Source: DASUAS01 sp963809795
GTDB lineage: Bacteria > Actinomycetota > Acidimicrobiia > IMCC26256 > DASPTH01
Direction of reading: 5' to 3'
Assembly: GCA_963809795.1 (NCBI GenBank)
Contig: CAWELN010000006.1
Coordinates: 124,001 to 188,000, forward strand
DNA length: 64,000 bases
The notes beneath the pieces are model-generated. The model made no database searches. It saw only the letters and a program-made list of their open reading frames with translations, and was not told where the DNA came from. Each line of letters opens with the position of its first letter. Position 1 is the stretch's first letter. The position numbers and the translations under genes are program-made. Shown here in pieces: positions 34,587 through 43,252 of this stretch.

Positions 34587-35842
34587 CCGCGACGGGCGAC
34601 GCCCAGGTGCTCGATCGCGAGGAGCTGCGGCGACTCTTCGACCTGCGCAGCAGCTACAACGCGCGCTCGGGCGGGGGGTACACCGACGACCCGTACCCGA
34701 AGTGGCACGCGCTGCGTGAGCAGGCGCCGCTGCACGCGGGCATCGTCCACGAGCTCACCGGCTATTCCGGTGACTGGACGTTCCAGGGTCTCCCGTACCC
34801 CGAGCAGCCGCACTTCTCGACGTTCAGCTACGAGGTGTGCGACGCCGCGTTCCGGGACCCCGAGGTGTTCGCCTCGGCACCGGCCGAGGAGCCGGACGAG
34901 AACCGCGAATCCGCGGTGATGAACAGCATCCTGATGATGGGCGGGGTCCAGCACCGGCGCTACCGCTCGCTCGTGCAGCCGTCGTTCGTGCCGGCCAAGG
35001 CGCAATGGTGGATCAACAATTGGATCGAGCAGACGGTCCACGCGTTGATCGACAACTTCGTCGACGACGGTCGTGCGGAGCTCAACGTCGACTTCGCGGC
35101 CGCCATCCCGGTGCTCACCATCACGGGCAGCTTCGGGGTGAGCGTCGAACAGGCGCTGATCATCCGCGAGTCCATCATGAGCGATCCGGTGAAGGTCGTG
35201 GAGATCCTGGCGCCCATCGTGGCGGCTCGACGCGAGCGCGCCGAGGACGACCTCATCAGCGTCCTGGTCGAGGCCGAGTACACCGACGAGGACGGTGTGT
35301 TGCACCGCTTGTCCGACGCCGAGATCTACTCCTTCGCCATGCTCCTGCTCGCGGCCGGCTCGGGCACGACGTGGAAGCAGATGGGCATCACCCTGGCCGC
35401 CATCCTCGAGCGTCCGGAGGTGCGCGACGGGGTGCGCGACGACCGGGCGCTCGTGCGGCCCGCCATCGAGGAGTCGCTGCGCTGGCAGGCCACCGACCCC
35501 ATGTTCTCGCGGCACGTCACGCGCGACGTCGAGTTCTACGGGTTGCAGCTCCCCGCGGGCTCGGTGATCCACCTCTGCCTCGGCGCCGCGAACCGCGATC
35601 CCTCGCGCTGGGAGCGGCCCGACGAGTACGACATCACCCGCCCGCCCAAGCCCGCGCTCGCGTTCGGCAGCGGCCCACACGTGTGCCTGGGCATGCACGT
35701 GGCACGCGCCGAGATGGCGGTCGGCATCAACGCGCTGCTCGATCGCCTGCCCAACCTGCGGCTCGATCCCGACGCCGAGCCGCCCCGCTACATCGGCATG
35801 TACGAACGCGGTGCCACCGCCATCCCGGTGGTGTTCGGATGA
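34583..35842 (+). CDS. Cytochrome P450 with altered I-helix motif
   Basis: 419 residues. The haem Cys is at about 368 in FGSGPHVCLGMHVARAE. ExxR is EESLR. The I-helix reads LLLAAGSGTTWKQMG, so the position normally Asp/Glu before the Thr pair is Gly (near residue 260). The Thr pair is kept. Loss of this acid usually changes proton delivery to bound oxygen; P450s of this subgroup may use another residue or act differently. ATG overlaps the SDR stop, and the stop overlaps the Ddn-like start. The ferredoxin upstream is the likely partner. Confidence 0.9.
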   Translation: MTATGDAQVLDREELRRLFDLRSSYNARSGGGYTDDPYPKWHALREQAPLHAGIVHELTGYSGDWTFQGLPYPEQPHFSTFSYEVCDAAFRDPEVFASAPAEEPDENRESAVMNSILMMGGVQHRRYRSLVQPSFVPAKAQWWINNWIEQTVHALIDNFVDDGRAELNVDFAAAIPVLTITGSFGVSVEQALIIRESIMSDPVKVVEILAPIVAARRERAEDDLISVLVEAEYTDEDGVLHRLSDAEIYSFAMLLLAAGSGTTWKQMGITLAAILERPEVRDGVRDDRALVRPAIEESLRWQATDPMFSRHVTRDVEFYGLQLPAGSVIHLCLGAANRDPSRWERPDEYDITRPPKPALAFGSGPHVCLGMHVARAEMAVGINALLDRLPNLRLDPDAEPPRYIGMYERGATAIPVVFG

Positions 35843-36279
35843 CCGGCAACGAGCCCGGCTACCAGGCGCCCGACATCTCGCTGGTCGGCGAGGAGCACAT
35901 CCGCCGGTACCGCGAGACGGACGGCGAGGTCGGCTACCTCTGGAACGGCGTGCCGACGCTCCTCCTCACGACCACCGGGCGCCGCAGTGGGGAACCGCGC
36001 ACCTCGGCGCTGATCTTCGCGCGCGACGGCGACGACTACCTCGTGGTCGCGTCGATGGGTGGCGCACCGACGCACCCCACCTGGTACCTCAACCTCACCG
36101 CGAACCCCGCCGCCGAGATCCAGGTGCTCGGCGAGCGGATCCCGGTCACGGCGCACACCGCGTCGGAGGAGGAGAAGCCGCGCCTCTGGCAGATCGTGAC
36201 CGAGGTGTGGCCCAACTACGACGTCTACCAGACCCGCACCGACCGCGTGATCCCGGTCGTGGTGCTGTCACCGTCGTGA
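35839..36279 (+). CDS. Ddn-like deazaflavin (F420)-dependent nitroreductase family protein
   Basis: 146 residues of the split-barrel DUF385/Ddn family. LLLTTTGRRSGEPRTSALIFARDGDDYLVVASMGGAPTHPTWYLNLTANP is the F420-binding core. In mycobacteria such proteins reduce quinones or other small molecules with F420H2. It overlaps the P450 and TetR genes by four bases each way. A close paralogue is at 63584. Catalytic role in this module is not known. Confidence 0.85.
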   Translation: MTGNEPGYQAPDISLVGEEHIRRYRETDGEVGYLWNGVPTLLLTTTGRRSGEPRTSALIFARDGDDYLVVASMGGAPTHPTWYLNLTANPAAEIQVLGERIPVTAHTASEEEKPRLWQIVTEVWPNYDVYQTRTDRVIPVVVLSPS

Positions 36280-36974
36280 GCTCGGCCGCCGCCTCCGCCG
36301 AGCCCTGGGCCGAACGCGCCGCCGACCGCTCGCCGGCCGGGCAACGGTCGAGGGCCCGGCAGATGGAGCAGGCGACCCTGATCGTCGATGCCGCGCGCCG
36401 GCTGATCGCCGAACGGGGCGGGCGCTTCACGACCCAGGAGCTGGTCAAGGAGGCCGGTGTCGCGCTCCAGACCTTCTACCGGATCTTCTCCGGCAAGGAC
36501 CAGCTGCTCCTGGCGGTGTTCGAGAACCTGATCGCGGAGAGCTGCGCGGAGTACGAAGCCGCGGCCGCCGATCTCCCGGATCCGGTGTCGCGGTTGCGCT
36601 ACTACGTCACCATCCCGATCGCGGGCCTCGGCAACCCCGACACCGGCATCGGTCCCCGCTTCGTCACCGCCGAGCACTGGCGGCTGCACGAGCTCTTCCC
36701 GGACGAGATGATCCACGCGACCAACCACTTCACCGACCTGGTCACGCGTCAGCTCGAGCTCGCCACCGCGGAGGGTCTCCTCGCCTCGAGCGACCCTCAG
36801 CGTGACGCGTGGTTCGTCACCAAGCTGGTGATGGCCGTGTTCCACCACTACGCCTTCGCCGACACCGAGCCCGACACCCGCGCCATCGCGGACGACCTCT
36901 GGGGCTTCTGCGCCACCGCGCTCGGCGCGGGCCCTGACCGGACACCGGGCGTGTCCGGCGCTAGACACGACTGA
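36276..36974 (+). CDS. TetR family regulator
   Basis: 232 residues. The helix-turn-helix is VDAARRLIAERGGRFTTQELVKEAGVALQTFYRIFSGKDQLLLAVFE at about 37-85. The C-terminal domain ends with LWGFCATALG. It resembles the TetR at 61907, sharing GVALQTFYR, KDxLLLAV and a Trp-x-Phe-Cys end. GTG overlaps the Ddn-like stop. It probably controls its own module, for which the palindrome at 30859 is a candidate site. Confidence 0.88.
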   Translation: MSSAAASAEPWAERAADRSPAGQRSRARQMEQATLIVDAARRLIAERGGRFTTQELVKEAGVALQTFYRIFSGKDQLLLAVFENLIAESCAEYEAAAADLPDPVSRLRYYVTIPIAGLGNPDTGIGPRFVTAEHWRLHELFPDEMIHATNHFTDLVTRQLELATAEGLLASSDPQRDAWFVTKLVMAVFHHYAFADTEPDTRAIADDLWGFCATALGAGPDRTPGVSGARHD

Positions 36975-36994
36975 ACACAAGGAGCCAGATCACC

Positions 36995-38344
36995 ATGGGG
37001 GGAAACGAAGTGCGAAGGAACTCACGACGAGGCGTGCGCCTCGGGCTCTGTCTTGCGGTCGCCGCCGTGCTCGGCACCGTCGGGCTGACGACCGCCAGCG
37101 GCGCGTCGGTCCCCACGGCGGACGAAGGCGTGACCGGCAAGACCATCACGCTGGGCTTCATCTATCCGGCGACCGGTGTCGCGGCGTCGATCTCCCAGAA
37201 CGGGTTGAAGGCGTTTCAGGCGCGCATCGACCGTGAGAACGCCAAGGGTGGTGTCAATGGGCGCACGATCAAGGTGATCTCGCGCGACGACGCGTCGTCG
37301 GGCGCGAACCTCACCGCGGCCCAGGACCTGGTGGAGAACCAGCACGTGTTCGCGGTGGTCAACGAGTCGCCGTTCGCGTTCCTGTCGTACCGGTGGTTGC
37401 TCGACCACAACGTGCCGATGATCGGGAACGGCGTCGACGGCACCTACTACCAGCAGAAGGGCAACGAGGACATCCTGTCGTCGACCGGGAACGGCAACCC
37501 CTTCGGTGACCTGACCTACGACTTCCCGGCCCGGATCATGAAGCAGCTGGGCGTCAAGAAGGTCGGCGTGCTGGCGTACGGAGCGGCGTCGTCGTCGGTC
37601 GCCAGCGCCAAGGCGTTGATGAACTACGCCGTCCCCGAGGTGGGCCTCGATCCCGCCTACACCAACACGTCGATCGACTTCGGCAGCTCGGACGTCGGTG
37701 CACCCGTGCTCGGCATCAAGAACGCCGGTGCCGACGGCGTCTACCTGCCGATGGCGGCGGCGACGAACGTCGCGGTCGCGCAGGGACTGCAGCAGAACGG
37801 CGTGAACATGAAGGCGGTGATCATGGGCACCGGCTACGGGCAGGACTTCCTCGACTCCCCGGCGGCGAAGGCGCTGCCCGACAGCACGTACTTCTCGGTC
37901 GGCGGGAAGCCGGTGGAGGTCAAGGACGCGGCGACCAAGCAGTTCCAGGCCGACCTGAAGAAGTACGCGAACGTCACGGGCGTGCCCGACTACGGCATGT
38001 ACACCGGCTACATCCTGGCCGACTACGCCATCGACGGGTTGCAGAAGGCGGGCAACCCGCCGACCCGCCAGGGCCTCATCGACGGCGCGCACAGCATCGG
38101 CCTGTACGACCAGGCCGGCCTGGCCTGCCAGCCGGTCGACGTCAGCCTCGCCGGTCGCGGCAAGGTGCCGACGACGGGTTGCGCCTACGTGGTGCAGCTG
38201 AAGGGCGGCAAGTTCGTGCCCTACCCGAAGAACGGCAAGCCGGTCCAGGGCAAGCTGGTGGGATCGGCGGACGCGCTGGCCGCCAACAAGAGCGGCGCCG
38301 CCGCCGAGCCGACGCCCACCACCGCCGCCCCGGCCTCGCCGTGA
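36995..38344 (+). CDS. ABC transporter substrate-binding protein (Liv type)
   Basis: 449 residues. A signal peptide is visible (Arg-rich start, then LGLCLAVAAVLGTVGLTTASGAS). The type I periplasmic fold begins ITLGFIYPATGVAASISQNGLKAF, as in branched-chain amino acid and aromatic acid binders. The C-terminal end is a Pro/Thr/Ala-rich tail (AAAEPTPTTAAPASP). No Liv permease or ATPase genes are adjacent, so it may work with the fused transporter at 56363. The stop overlaps the kinase start by four bases. Confidence 0.85.
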   Translation: MGGNEVRRNSRRGVRLGLCLAVAAVLGTVGLTTASGASVPTADEGVTGKTITLGFIYPATGVAASISQNGLKAFQARIDRENAKGGVNGRTIKVISRDDASSGANLTAAQDLVENQHVFAVVNESPFAFLSYRWLLDHNVPMIGNGVDGTYYQQKGNEDILSSTGNGNPFGDLTYDFPARIMKQLGVKKVGVLAYGAASSSVASAKALMNYAVPEVGLDPAYTNTSIDFGSSDVGAPVLGIKNAGADGVYLPMAAATNVAVAQGLQQNGVNMKAVIMGTGYGQDFLDSPAAKALPDSTYFSVGGKPVEVKDAATKQFQADLKKYANVTGVPDYGMYTGYILADYAIDGLQKAGNPPTRQGLIDGAHSIGLYDQAGLACQPVDVSLAGRGKVPTTGCAYVVQLKGGKFVPYPKNGKPVQGKLVGSADALAANKSGAAAEPTPTTAAPASP

Positions 38345-39402
38345 GCGCCACGACGGTCGCCATCCCCGAGACGCTCGGCGAGGTGTTGACGCCGAGCTGG
38401 CTCACGTCGACGCTGTCGTCGCGCTTCCCGGGGATCCGCGTCACCAACGTCATCCCGGGCCCGATCGTCGAGCGGGTGTCGACGAATGCCCGGTTCCGGG
38501 TCGAGTGCGAGCCCGAGGTCCCGCCCGGGCTCTCGCCGACCCTGTGTGCGAAGGGGTACTTCTCCGAGCCCGGACGCGTGAGCGCGCAGGCGGGTGTGCC
38601 CGAGGCGTGCTTCTACCGGGACCTCGCCGACGACACCGGCGTGCGCACGCTCAAGGGGGTGTGGGCCGGCGTGGATCCGGTGACGCAGCACGGCGTCGTC
38701 ATCACGGAGGACGTGATCGAGGCCGGCGGTGTGTTCCGCGACGCCTTGACCCCGTGCACGGTCGAACAGACCGCGGACCTCCTGGCGGAGCTCGCCCATT
38801 TGCACGCGTACGGGTGGGAGAATCCCGAGGTCGCGAGCGCGCCGTGGCTCGAGCCCCGGATCGGCCAGACGGCGAAGGTGCGCGGGGTCAAGGAGATCCG
38901 CCACAACTTCGACGGTGCGCCGGGCGTCGGTGTACCCGACGACATGCGAGATCCGCAGCAGCTCGTCGACGCGTTCAACGCACTCGGCGCCGACCAACCC
39001 GGTGCGGGGTGGACCGTCATCCACGGTGACATGCACGTCGGCAACACGTTCCTCGACGGCGAAGGTCGCCCGGCGCTCATCGACTGGCAGCTCGTGCAGC
39101 ACGGGCACTGGAGCATCGACGTGGCGTACCACATCGCGTCGGCGCTCGTGCCGGCCGCGCGGGCCGAGGCCGAGCGCGATCTGCTCCGGCACTACCTCGA
39201 GCAGGTCGCGTCCGGCGGCGCCGTCGGCGTGCCGCCCTTCGACCAGGCGTGGGAGCAGTACCGCCGTGCGATGCCGTACGGCTTCTTCCTGTGGGGGATC
39301 ACGCAGTTCGTCACCCAGGACATCATCGGGGTGCTGCTGCACCGGATCGGCACCGCCGCGTCCGAGCTCGAGTCCTACGAGGTGCTGCTCGGGGACGGCT
39401 GA
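38341..39402 (+). CDS. APH-type phosphotransferase
   Basis: 353 residues of the aminoglycoside phosphotransferase/choline kinase-like fold. VIHGDMHVGNTFLDGEG is the catalytic loop (HxDxxxxN) and ALIDWQLVQ the metal-binding DxD-like segment. CAKGYFSEPGR is the probable ATP-contacting Lys strand. Homologues of this kind in actinobacterial catabolic clusters are usually not antibiotic-resistance enzymes. Its close homologue is at 55309, beside the Liv fusion. The phosphate acceptor is unknown. Confidence 0.82.
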   Translation: MSATTVAIPETLGEVLTPSWLTSTLSSRFPGIRVTNVIPGPIVERVSTNARFRVECEPEVPPGLSPTLCAKGYFSEPGRVSAQAGVPEACFYRDLADDTGVRTLKGVWAGVDPVTQHGVVITEDVIEAGGVFRDALTPCTVEQTADLLAELAHLHAYGWENPEVASAPWLEPRIGQTAKVRGVKEIRHNFDGAPGVGVPDDMRDPQQLVDAFNALGADQPGAGWTVIHGDMHVGNTFLDGEGRPALIDWQLVQHGHWSIDVAYHIASALVPAARAEAERDLLRHYLEQVASGGAVGVPPFDQAWEQYRRAMPYGFFLWGITQFVTQDIIGVLLHRIGTAASELESYEVLLGDG

Positions 39403-39423
39403 CCCGCGCGGTGGCGGACGCGC

Positions 39424-40260
39424 TCAGTCGAACACGGTGCGAGTGGCCCGGCGCAACTCGGCGGCCATCGCCGACGGCCCGCGTGCGGCGAGCTCCGCGT
39501 TGAACACCTCGAGCGCGAAGTACGGGTCGGCGTCGATCTCGGCCAGGACGCCGAGCAGTGCCGCGATGTCGACGCAGCCCTGCCCGGGCGCGGGGCGCGC
39601 GGTCAACGCCTCGGTCAGGTAGTCATGGGTGCCCGACGGGCCGGGCGCGGCGTCGCACACCTGCACGTAGGGGATGCGATCGCCGGGGATCTGCCGCAGC
39701 AGCTCCAGGTTGGGTCCGCCCGGTTGCCGCTGCCAATGGAGCATGTCGATGACGATGCCGCCGTTCGCCGCCCCCGACTCCTGCACGAGCTGCCAGGCGG
39801 TCGCGAGGTCGGGGACCGCCGACCACGGGAGGAACTCGATGGCGACGCGGACACCGTGCTCCGAGGCGCGTTCGCACAGCGCCGCGAAGCCCTCGGTCGC
39901 GCGGGCGGCGTCCATGGTCGGGGCCATGGTGCAGGCGAGGAGGAGATCGGCCCCGAACGCGGAGGCGACGTCGAGCTGCAGGTCGGCATCGGCGACCGCC
40001 GCCTCCGGTCCCTCCGTCCACCGGGTGGCCGCTTCCACCGCCCGCACGGAGACACCGGCGTCGTCGAACATCATCCGGGCGGTGTCGACGCCGTTGCCGG
40101 TCGCGTAGAACGACCAGAGCGAGAAGGTGGGGAAGTCGGCCGCGGCGGACGCCCGCGCCAGGTCACGCAGTCCGGCGGCATCGCAGGTCATGGGCTCGGG
40201 GAGCAGGGTCGCGGGGCACATGCCCACGGCGTCGGCGCGGAACGGATCGGCGGTCACCAC
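39424..40260 (-). CDS. Sugar phosphate isomerase/epimerase-like TIM barrel
   Basis: 278 residues of the AP-endonuclease-2/xylose isomerase-like fold. Metal-binding positions are visible as IEFLPW (Glu), GIVIDMLHWQR (Asp and His), QVCDA and FALEVFN (Glu). These proteins act as isomerases, epimerases or dehydratases on polyols and related compounds. It starts with a GTG pair three bases after the stop of the SepF-like gene, so both are on one transcript. Function not assigned beyond fold. Confidence 0.78.
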   Translation of the reverse strand: MVTADPFRADAVGMCPATLLPEPMTCDAAGLRDLARASAAADFPTFSLWSFYATGNGVDTARMMFDDAGVSVRAVEAATRWTEGPEAAVADADLQLDVASAFGADLLLACTMAPTMDAARATEGFAALCERASEHGVRVAIEFLPWSAVPDLATAWQLVQESGAANGGIVIDMLHWQRQPGGPNLELLRQIPGDRIPYVQVCDAAPGPSGTHDYLTEALTARPAPGQGCVDIAALLGVLAEIDADPYFALEVFNAELAARGPSAMAAELRRATRTVFD

Positions 40261-40263
40261 GCG

Positions 40264-40935
40264 CTAGCCGTAGAGCTGGCCGCACGGCGAGACCACGTTG
40301 CGGCGGCCCCATCGTTCGCACTCCGAGCACCAGGCCAGCGCGAACTGCCAGTGCCGGATCGTGGTGCGGCAGTGCGAGCACACCATCGCCGGCGGCGACC
40401 AGATGCGGCTGCCGTCGCGCTTGATCACCATCTCCAACCGCGGTTCGAATTCGCGGTCCGCGGTGCGGAGATCGCAGAGCACGCACGTCGCGTCGCGCGC
40501 GACATCGTCGCGGCGGGACTGCTCGCGCGCGGCGTGCTTCACGTCACGCTTGTCACCGTCGCCGCGGCCGGAGTGACCCTCCGATTCGCACGGGTCGAGG
40601 AAGACGGTGTCGTCGAGGGTCCCCGCCGGCGCGGGTGAGATGCCGAGCGCACACGACGCGCCCTGCACGAAGGCCCACGCGCGCCGTTGCTCCGCGCGGT
40701 CGGGAAGACCGTCCATGGTGAGGCGGACGGCGCGGCCGGCGCGCAAGAGATCCACCACCTCGGTCAGCTGGTCGAACTGCACCGGGCGCAGCACCGCGGA
40801 GTCGCCCCCCACCTCGGCGCTCGGCGTCGGCGGCGGAGCCGCGGCCGGTGCGTGGGCGGAGATCACCCGCACCGCGGACGGCGGTTGCGCCCGGTCCAGC
40901 GGAGTGGCGGAGCTCCGGCGATCTCGTTCGCTCAT
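40264..40935 (-). CDS. SepF-like domain protein with C-terminal cysteine-rich (zinc-finger-like) region
   Basis: 223 residues. Residues about 45-117 read VLRPVQFDQLTEVVDLLRAG, then AVRLTMDGLPD, WAFVQGASCALG and DDTVFLDP, which follows the SepF pattern (P-x-F, G-x-x-V, helix with F-x-x-G, final FLxxP strand). SepF tethers FtsZ to the membrane in Gram-positives. The C-terminal 90 residues hold CVLC, CSHC, CSEC and SPCG, four cysteine sites suggesting two zinc ribbons. I have not seen this pairing described. The N-terminal 40 residues are Pro/Ala-rich without an obvious amphipathic membrane helix. ATG follows AAAGGTG. Confidence 0.6.
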   Translation of the reverse strand: MSERDRRSSATPLDRAQPPSAVRVISAHAPAAAPPPTPSAEVGGDSAVLRPVQFDQLTEVVDLLRAGRAVRLTMDGLPDRAEQRRAWAFVQGASCALGISPAPAGTLDDTVFLDPCESEGHSGRGDGDKRDVKHAAREQSRRDDVARDATCVLCDLRTADREFEPRLEMVIKRDGSRIWSPPAMVCSHCRTTIRHWQFALAWCSECERWGRRNVVSPCGQLYG

Positions 40936-41163
40936 CGCAGCACCTTTCGAGCGGACCATCCCCGGGACACTCCCCGCGACCGTACGGGCTCGGCCTCGCC
41001 CGTGTCGACCCCTGGACCGGCGGTGTGGGCAGCCGGTCGCGGTGCGCGCGAACCGGGTGGGGGAGCCCGCTGCCCCCGTTGACTGGTCGAACCTCGTGCC
41101 CCGCGATCCGGTGGCGGGGACACGACCTAGTGTCGGCGCCGCAGGCCATCCGGAGGGACGAAC

Positions 41164-42321
41164 GTGTGCGCACAACTCGATTCGGACGCGCTCGTGGCGA
41201 GGGCGTGCGAGGAGACCGGCCTCGACGATCTCGGTGACATCCCGTACCGGGAGCCGCTCGAGGTCCTCCTGGCCTCGCTGAACCGCGACGCCGGGCTCGA
41301 CGAGCCGCGGCTCGCGGCTGCCGGTGACTCGATCACCGGCCTGCTCGTCAAGCGGCTGCGGCTGGTCGACGACCGCACGACCTACCCGGCCATCGCCGAC
41401 GAGAAGATCGTGGCGCCCCTCTTCATCGTCGGGCTCCCGCGCACGGGCTCGACCCATCTCCATGCGTTGCTCGCGCAGGTGGACGGGATCCGCGCGCCGC
41501 GGATGTGGGAGATGACGTCGCCGTCGCCGCCGCCCGAGCAGGAGACCTACACGACCGATCCGCGCATCGCGCAGTTCGAGGCGGCCGTCGCCGCGACACC
41601 TCCGGAGATGATGAAGCGGCATCCGGTGTCGGCGACGAGGCCGGAACAGTGCAACGCCCTCAACGACTGGAGCTTCGTCAACCAGGCGCTCATCGCCTAC
41701 TACAACATCCCCACCTACCGCGATTGGCTGCTCGGAACCGACTACACGGCGGCCTACGAGGCCCACCGGCGGACGTTGCAGCAATTGCAGTGGCGGGTCC
41801 CGGGTCAGTGGGTGCTCAAGTACCCGAAGCACCTGGTCGCGCTCGACCGTCTGCTCGCGGCGTACCCCGATGCCCGCATCGTGTGGACCCACCGCGACCC
41901 GGCGGTCGTGGTGCCCTCGGTGGCGAGCCTGACCGGTTACATCCGCGAGGCGCAGACCGGTTTCGTCGACGAACCGAGCTTCGGCCGGGAATGGGCGGCG
42001 CACGAGGAGCTGGTCCTGCTCCGCGGTCTGGCGGTGCGCGACCAGGTCGGGAACGACGACGGTCGCTTCTACGATCTGCACTACCAGGAGCTGATGGCCG
42101 ATCCGCTGGGCGCGATCGTGGGCATCTGCGCTCACTACGGGATCCCGTTCGACGACGCCTCGGCCGAGGCCGTCCGCCGCTTCGTCGCCGACAACCCGCA
42201 GACGAAGCACGGCGCCCACGACTACACGGCGGAGCAGTTCGGGCTCGACGCCAACGGGTTGCGACGCCGTTTCGCGCCCTACATCGAGCGCTTCGGCGTG
42301 CAGACGGGGGCCCGCGCATGA
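41164..42321 (+). CDS. Sulfotransferase family protein
   Basis: 385 residues. GLPRTGSTHLHALLA (90-97) is the PAPS 5'-phosphosulfate loop and IVWTHRDPAVVVPSVASL the 3'-phosphate region. VPGQWVLKYPKHLVALDRLL matches the paralogue at 18422. GTG follows CGGAGGGACGAAC. The epimerase downstream overlaps by four bases, so both enzymes probably act on one glycan or lipid. The acceptor is not known. About 228 bases separate it from the divergent SepF-like gene; nothing clear is visible there. Confidence 0.87.
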   Translation: MCAQLDSDALVARACEETGLDDLGDIPYREPLEVLLASLNRDAGLDEPRLAAAGDSITGLLVKRLRLVDDRTTYPAIADEKIVAPLFIVGLPRTGSTHLHALLAQVDGIRAPRMWEMTSPSPPPEQETYTTDPRIAQFEAAVAATPPEMMKRHPVSATRPEQCNALNDWSFVNQALIAYYNIPTYRDWLLGTDYTAAYEAHRRTLQQLQWRVPGQWVLKYPKHLVALDRLLAAYPDARIVWTHRDPAVVVPSVASLTGYIREAQTGFVDEPSFGREWAAHEELVLLRGLAVRDQVGNDDGRFYDLHYQELMADPLGAIVGICAHYGIPFDDASAEAVRRFVADNPQTKHGAHDYTAEQFGLDANGLRRRFAPYIERFGVQTGARA

Positions 42322-43226
42322 TCTCCGGCGAGAAGATCCTCGTCACCGGGGTGTCCGGCACCGTCGCCGGGCCGCTGGCGCGGTCGCTCGCGGCCGACAA
42401 CGAGGTGTGGGGTCTCGCCCGGTTCGCCGACGGCACCGCGCGGCAGGAGCTCGAGGACGCGGGCATCACGACCCACGCCGTCGACCTGGGGACCGACGAC
42501 CTCGCCGGGCTCCCGGACGACTTCACGTACGTGCTGCACCTCGCGTGGACCAGGGCCGACCTGAGCGAGCTCGAGATGTCGCTGCGCACGAACGTCGAGG
42601 GGGCCGGCCTCGTGCTCGAGCACTGCCGGCGCGCCAAGGCGGCGTTGGTCATGTCGGGGATGGGCATCTACTCGCCTGCCGCTGACCCCTGGCACGCGTA
42701 CAGCGAGCGCGATCCGATCGGCCGGGCGGCGACCGCGTACGCCCCGACGAGCCCGGCGTCGAAGCTCGGGCTCGAAGCGGTGGCCCGATTCTGCGCCCGG
42801 GCGTTCGACCTCCCGGTCACCATCACCCGGCTCAACACGTTCATGGGGCCGCCGGCGTCGTTCCCCGGCATGCACATCGGTGCGGTGCTCGCCGGCCGAC
42901 CGATGGTCGCGCCGTGCGATCCCACCCCTCACAACCCGATCCACGTCGACGACATGGCGTGGCAGGTCGAGCCGCTGCTCGACGCCGCGAGCACGAGGGC
43001 GTGCATCGTGAATTGGTGCGGCGACGACGTCACCACCGCGCAGGACTGGATGCGGCAAGCCTCGGAGTGGTCGGGTCGACCGGGCACGCTCGAGATCCGC
43101 GAGGTGCCCTGCAGCCCACCGGGCGCGCTCGCGGACGCGACCCGGCGTCGCGAGCTCACCGGGCCCTGCCGCACCCGCTTCGAGGACTCGTTCCGGTCGC
43201 TGTACGACACGATGACCGCGGGCTGA
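42318..43226 (+). CDS. NAD-dependent epimerase/dehydratase family, catalytic Tyr apparently replaced
   Basis: 302 residues of the extended SDR fold. ILVTGVSGTVAGPLARSL binds the cofactor. The usual YxxxK helix reads TSPASKLGLEA, so relative to Lys149 the Tyr position is Ser145; the nearest Tyr is 141, eight residues before the Lys. MSGMGIYSP provides the Ser region. It may be a non-catalytic NAD-binding protein or use another residue. It is coupled to the sulfotransferase upstream. Confidence 0.82.
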   Translation: MISGEKILVTGVSGTVAGPLARSLAADNEVWGLARFADGTARQELEDAGITTHAVDLGTDDLAGLPDDFTYVLHLAWTRADLSELEMSLRTNVEGAGLVLEHCRRAKAALVMSGMGIYSPAADPWHAYSERDPIGRAATAYAPTSPASKLGLEAVARFCARAFDLPVTITRLNTFMGPPASFPGMHIGAVLAGRPMVAPCDPTPHNPIHVDDMAWQVEPLLDAASTRACIVNWCGDDVTTAQDWMRQASEWSGRPGTLEIREVPCSPPGALADATRRRELTGPCRTRFEDSFRSLYDTMTAG

Positions 43227-43252
43227 TGCGATGAACAAGCGTCCTCGCCCGG

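Noticed and set aside
38341..39402. Antibiotic resistance call for the APH-type kinase
   Set aside because: The fold is shared by many metabolic kinases, and context is a catabolic module with a duplicated partner; no resistance-specific motif is visible.
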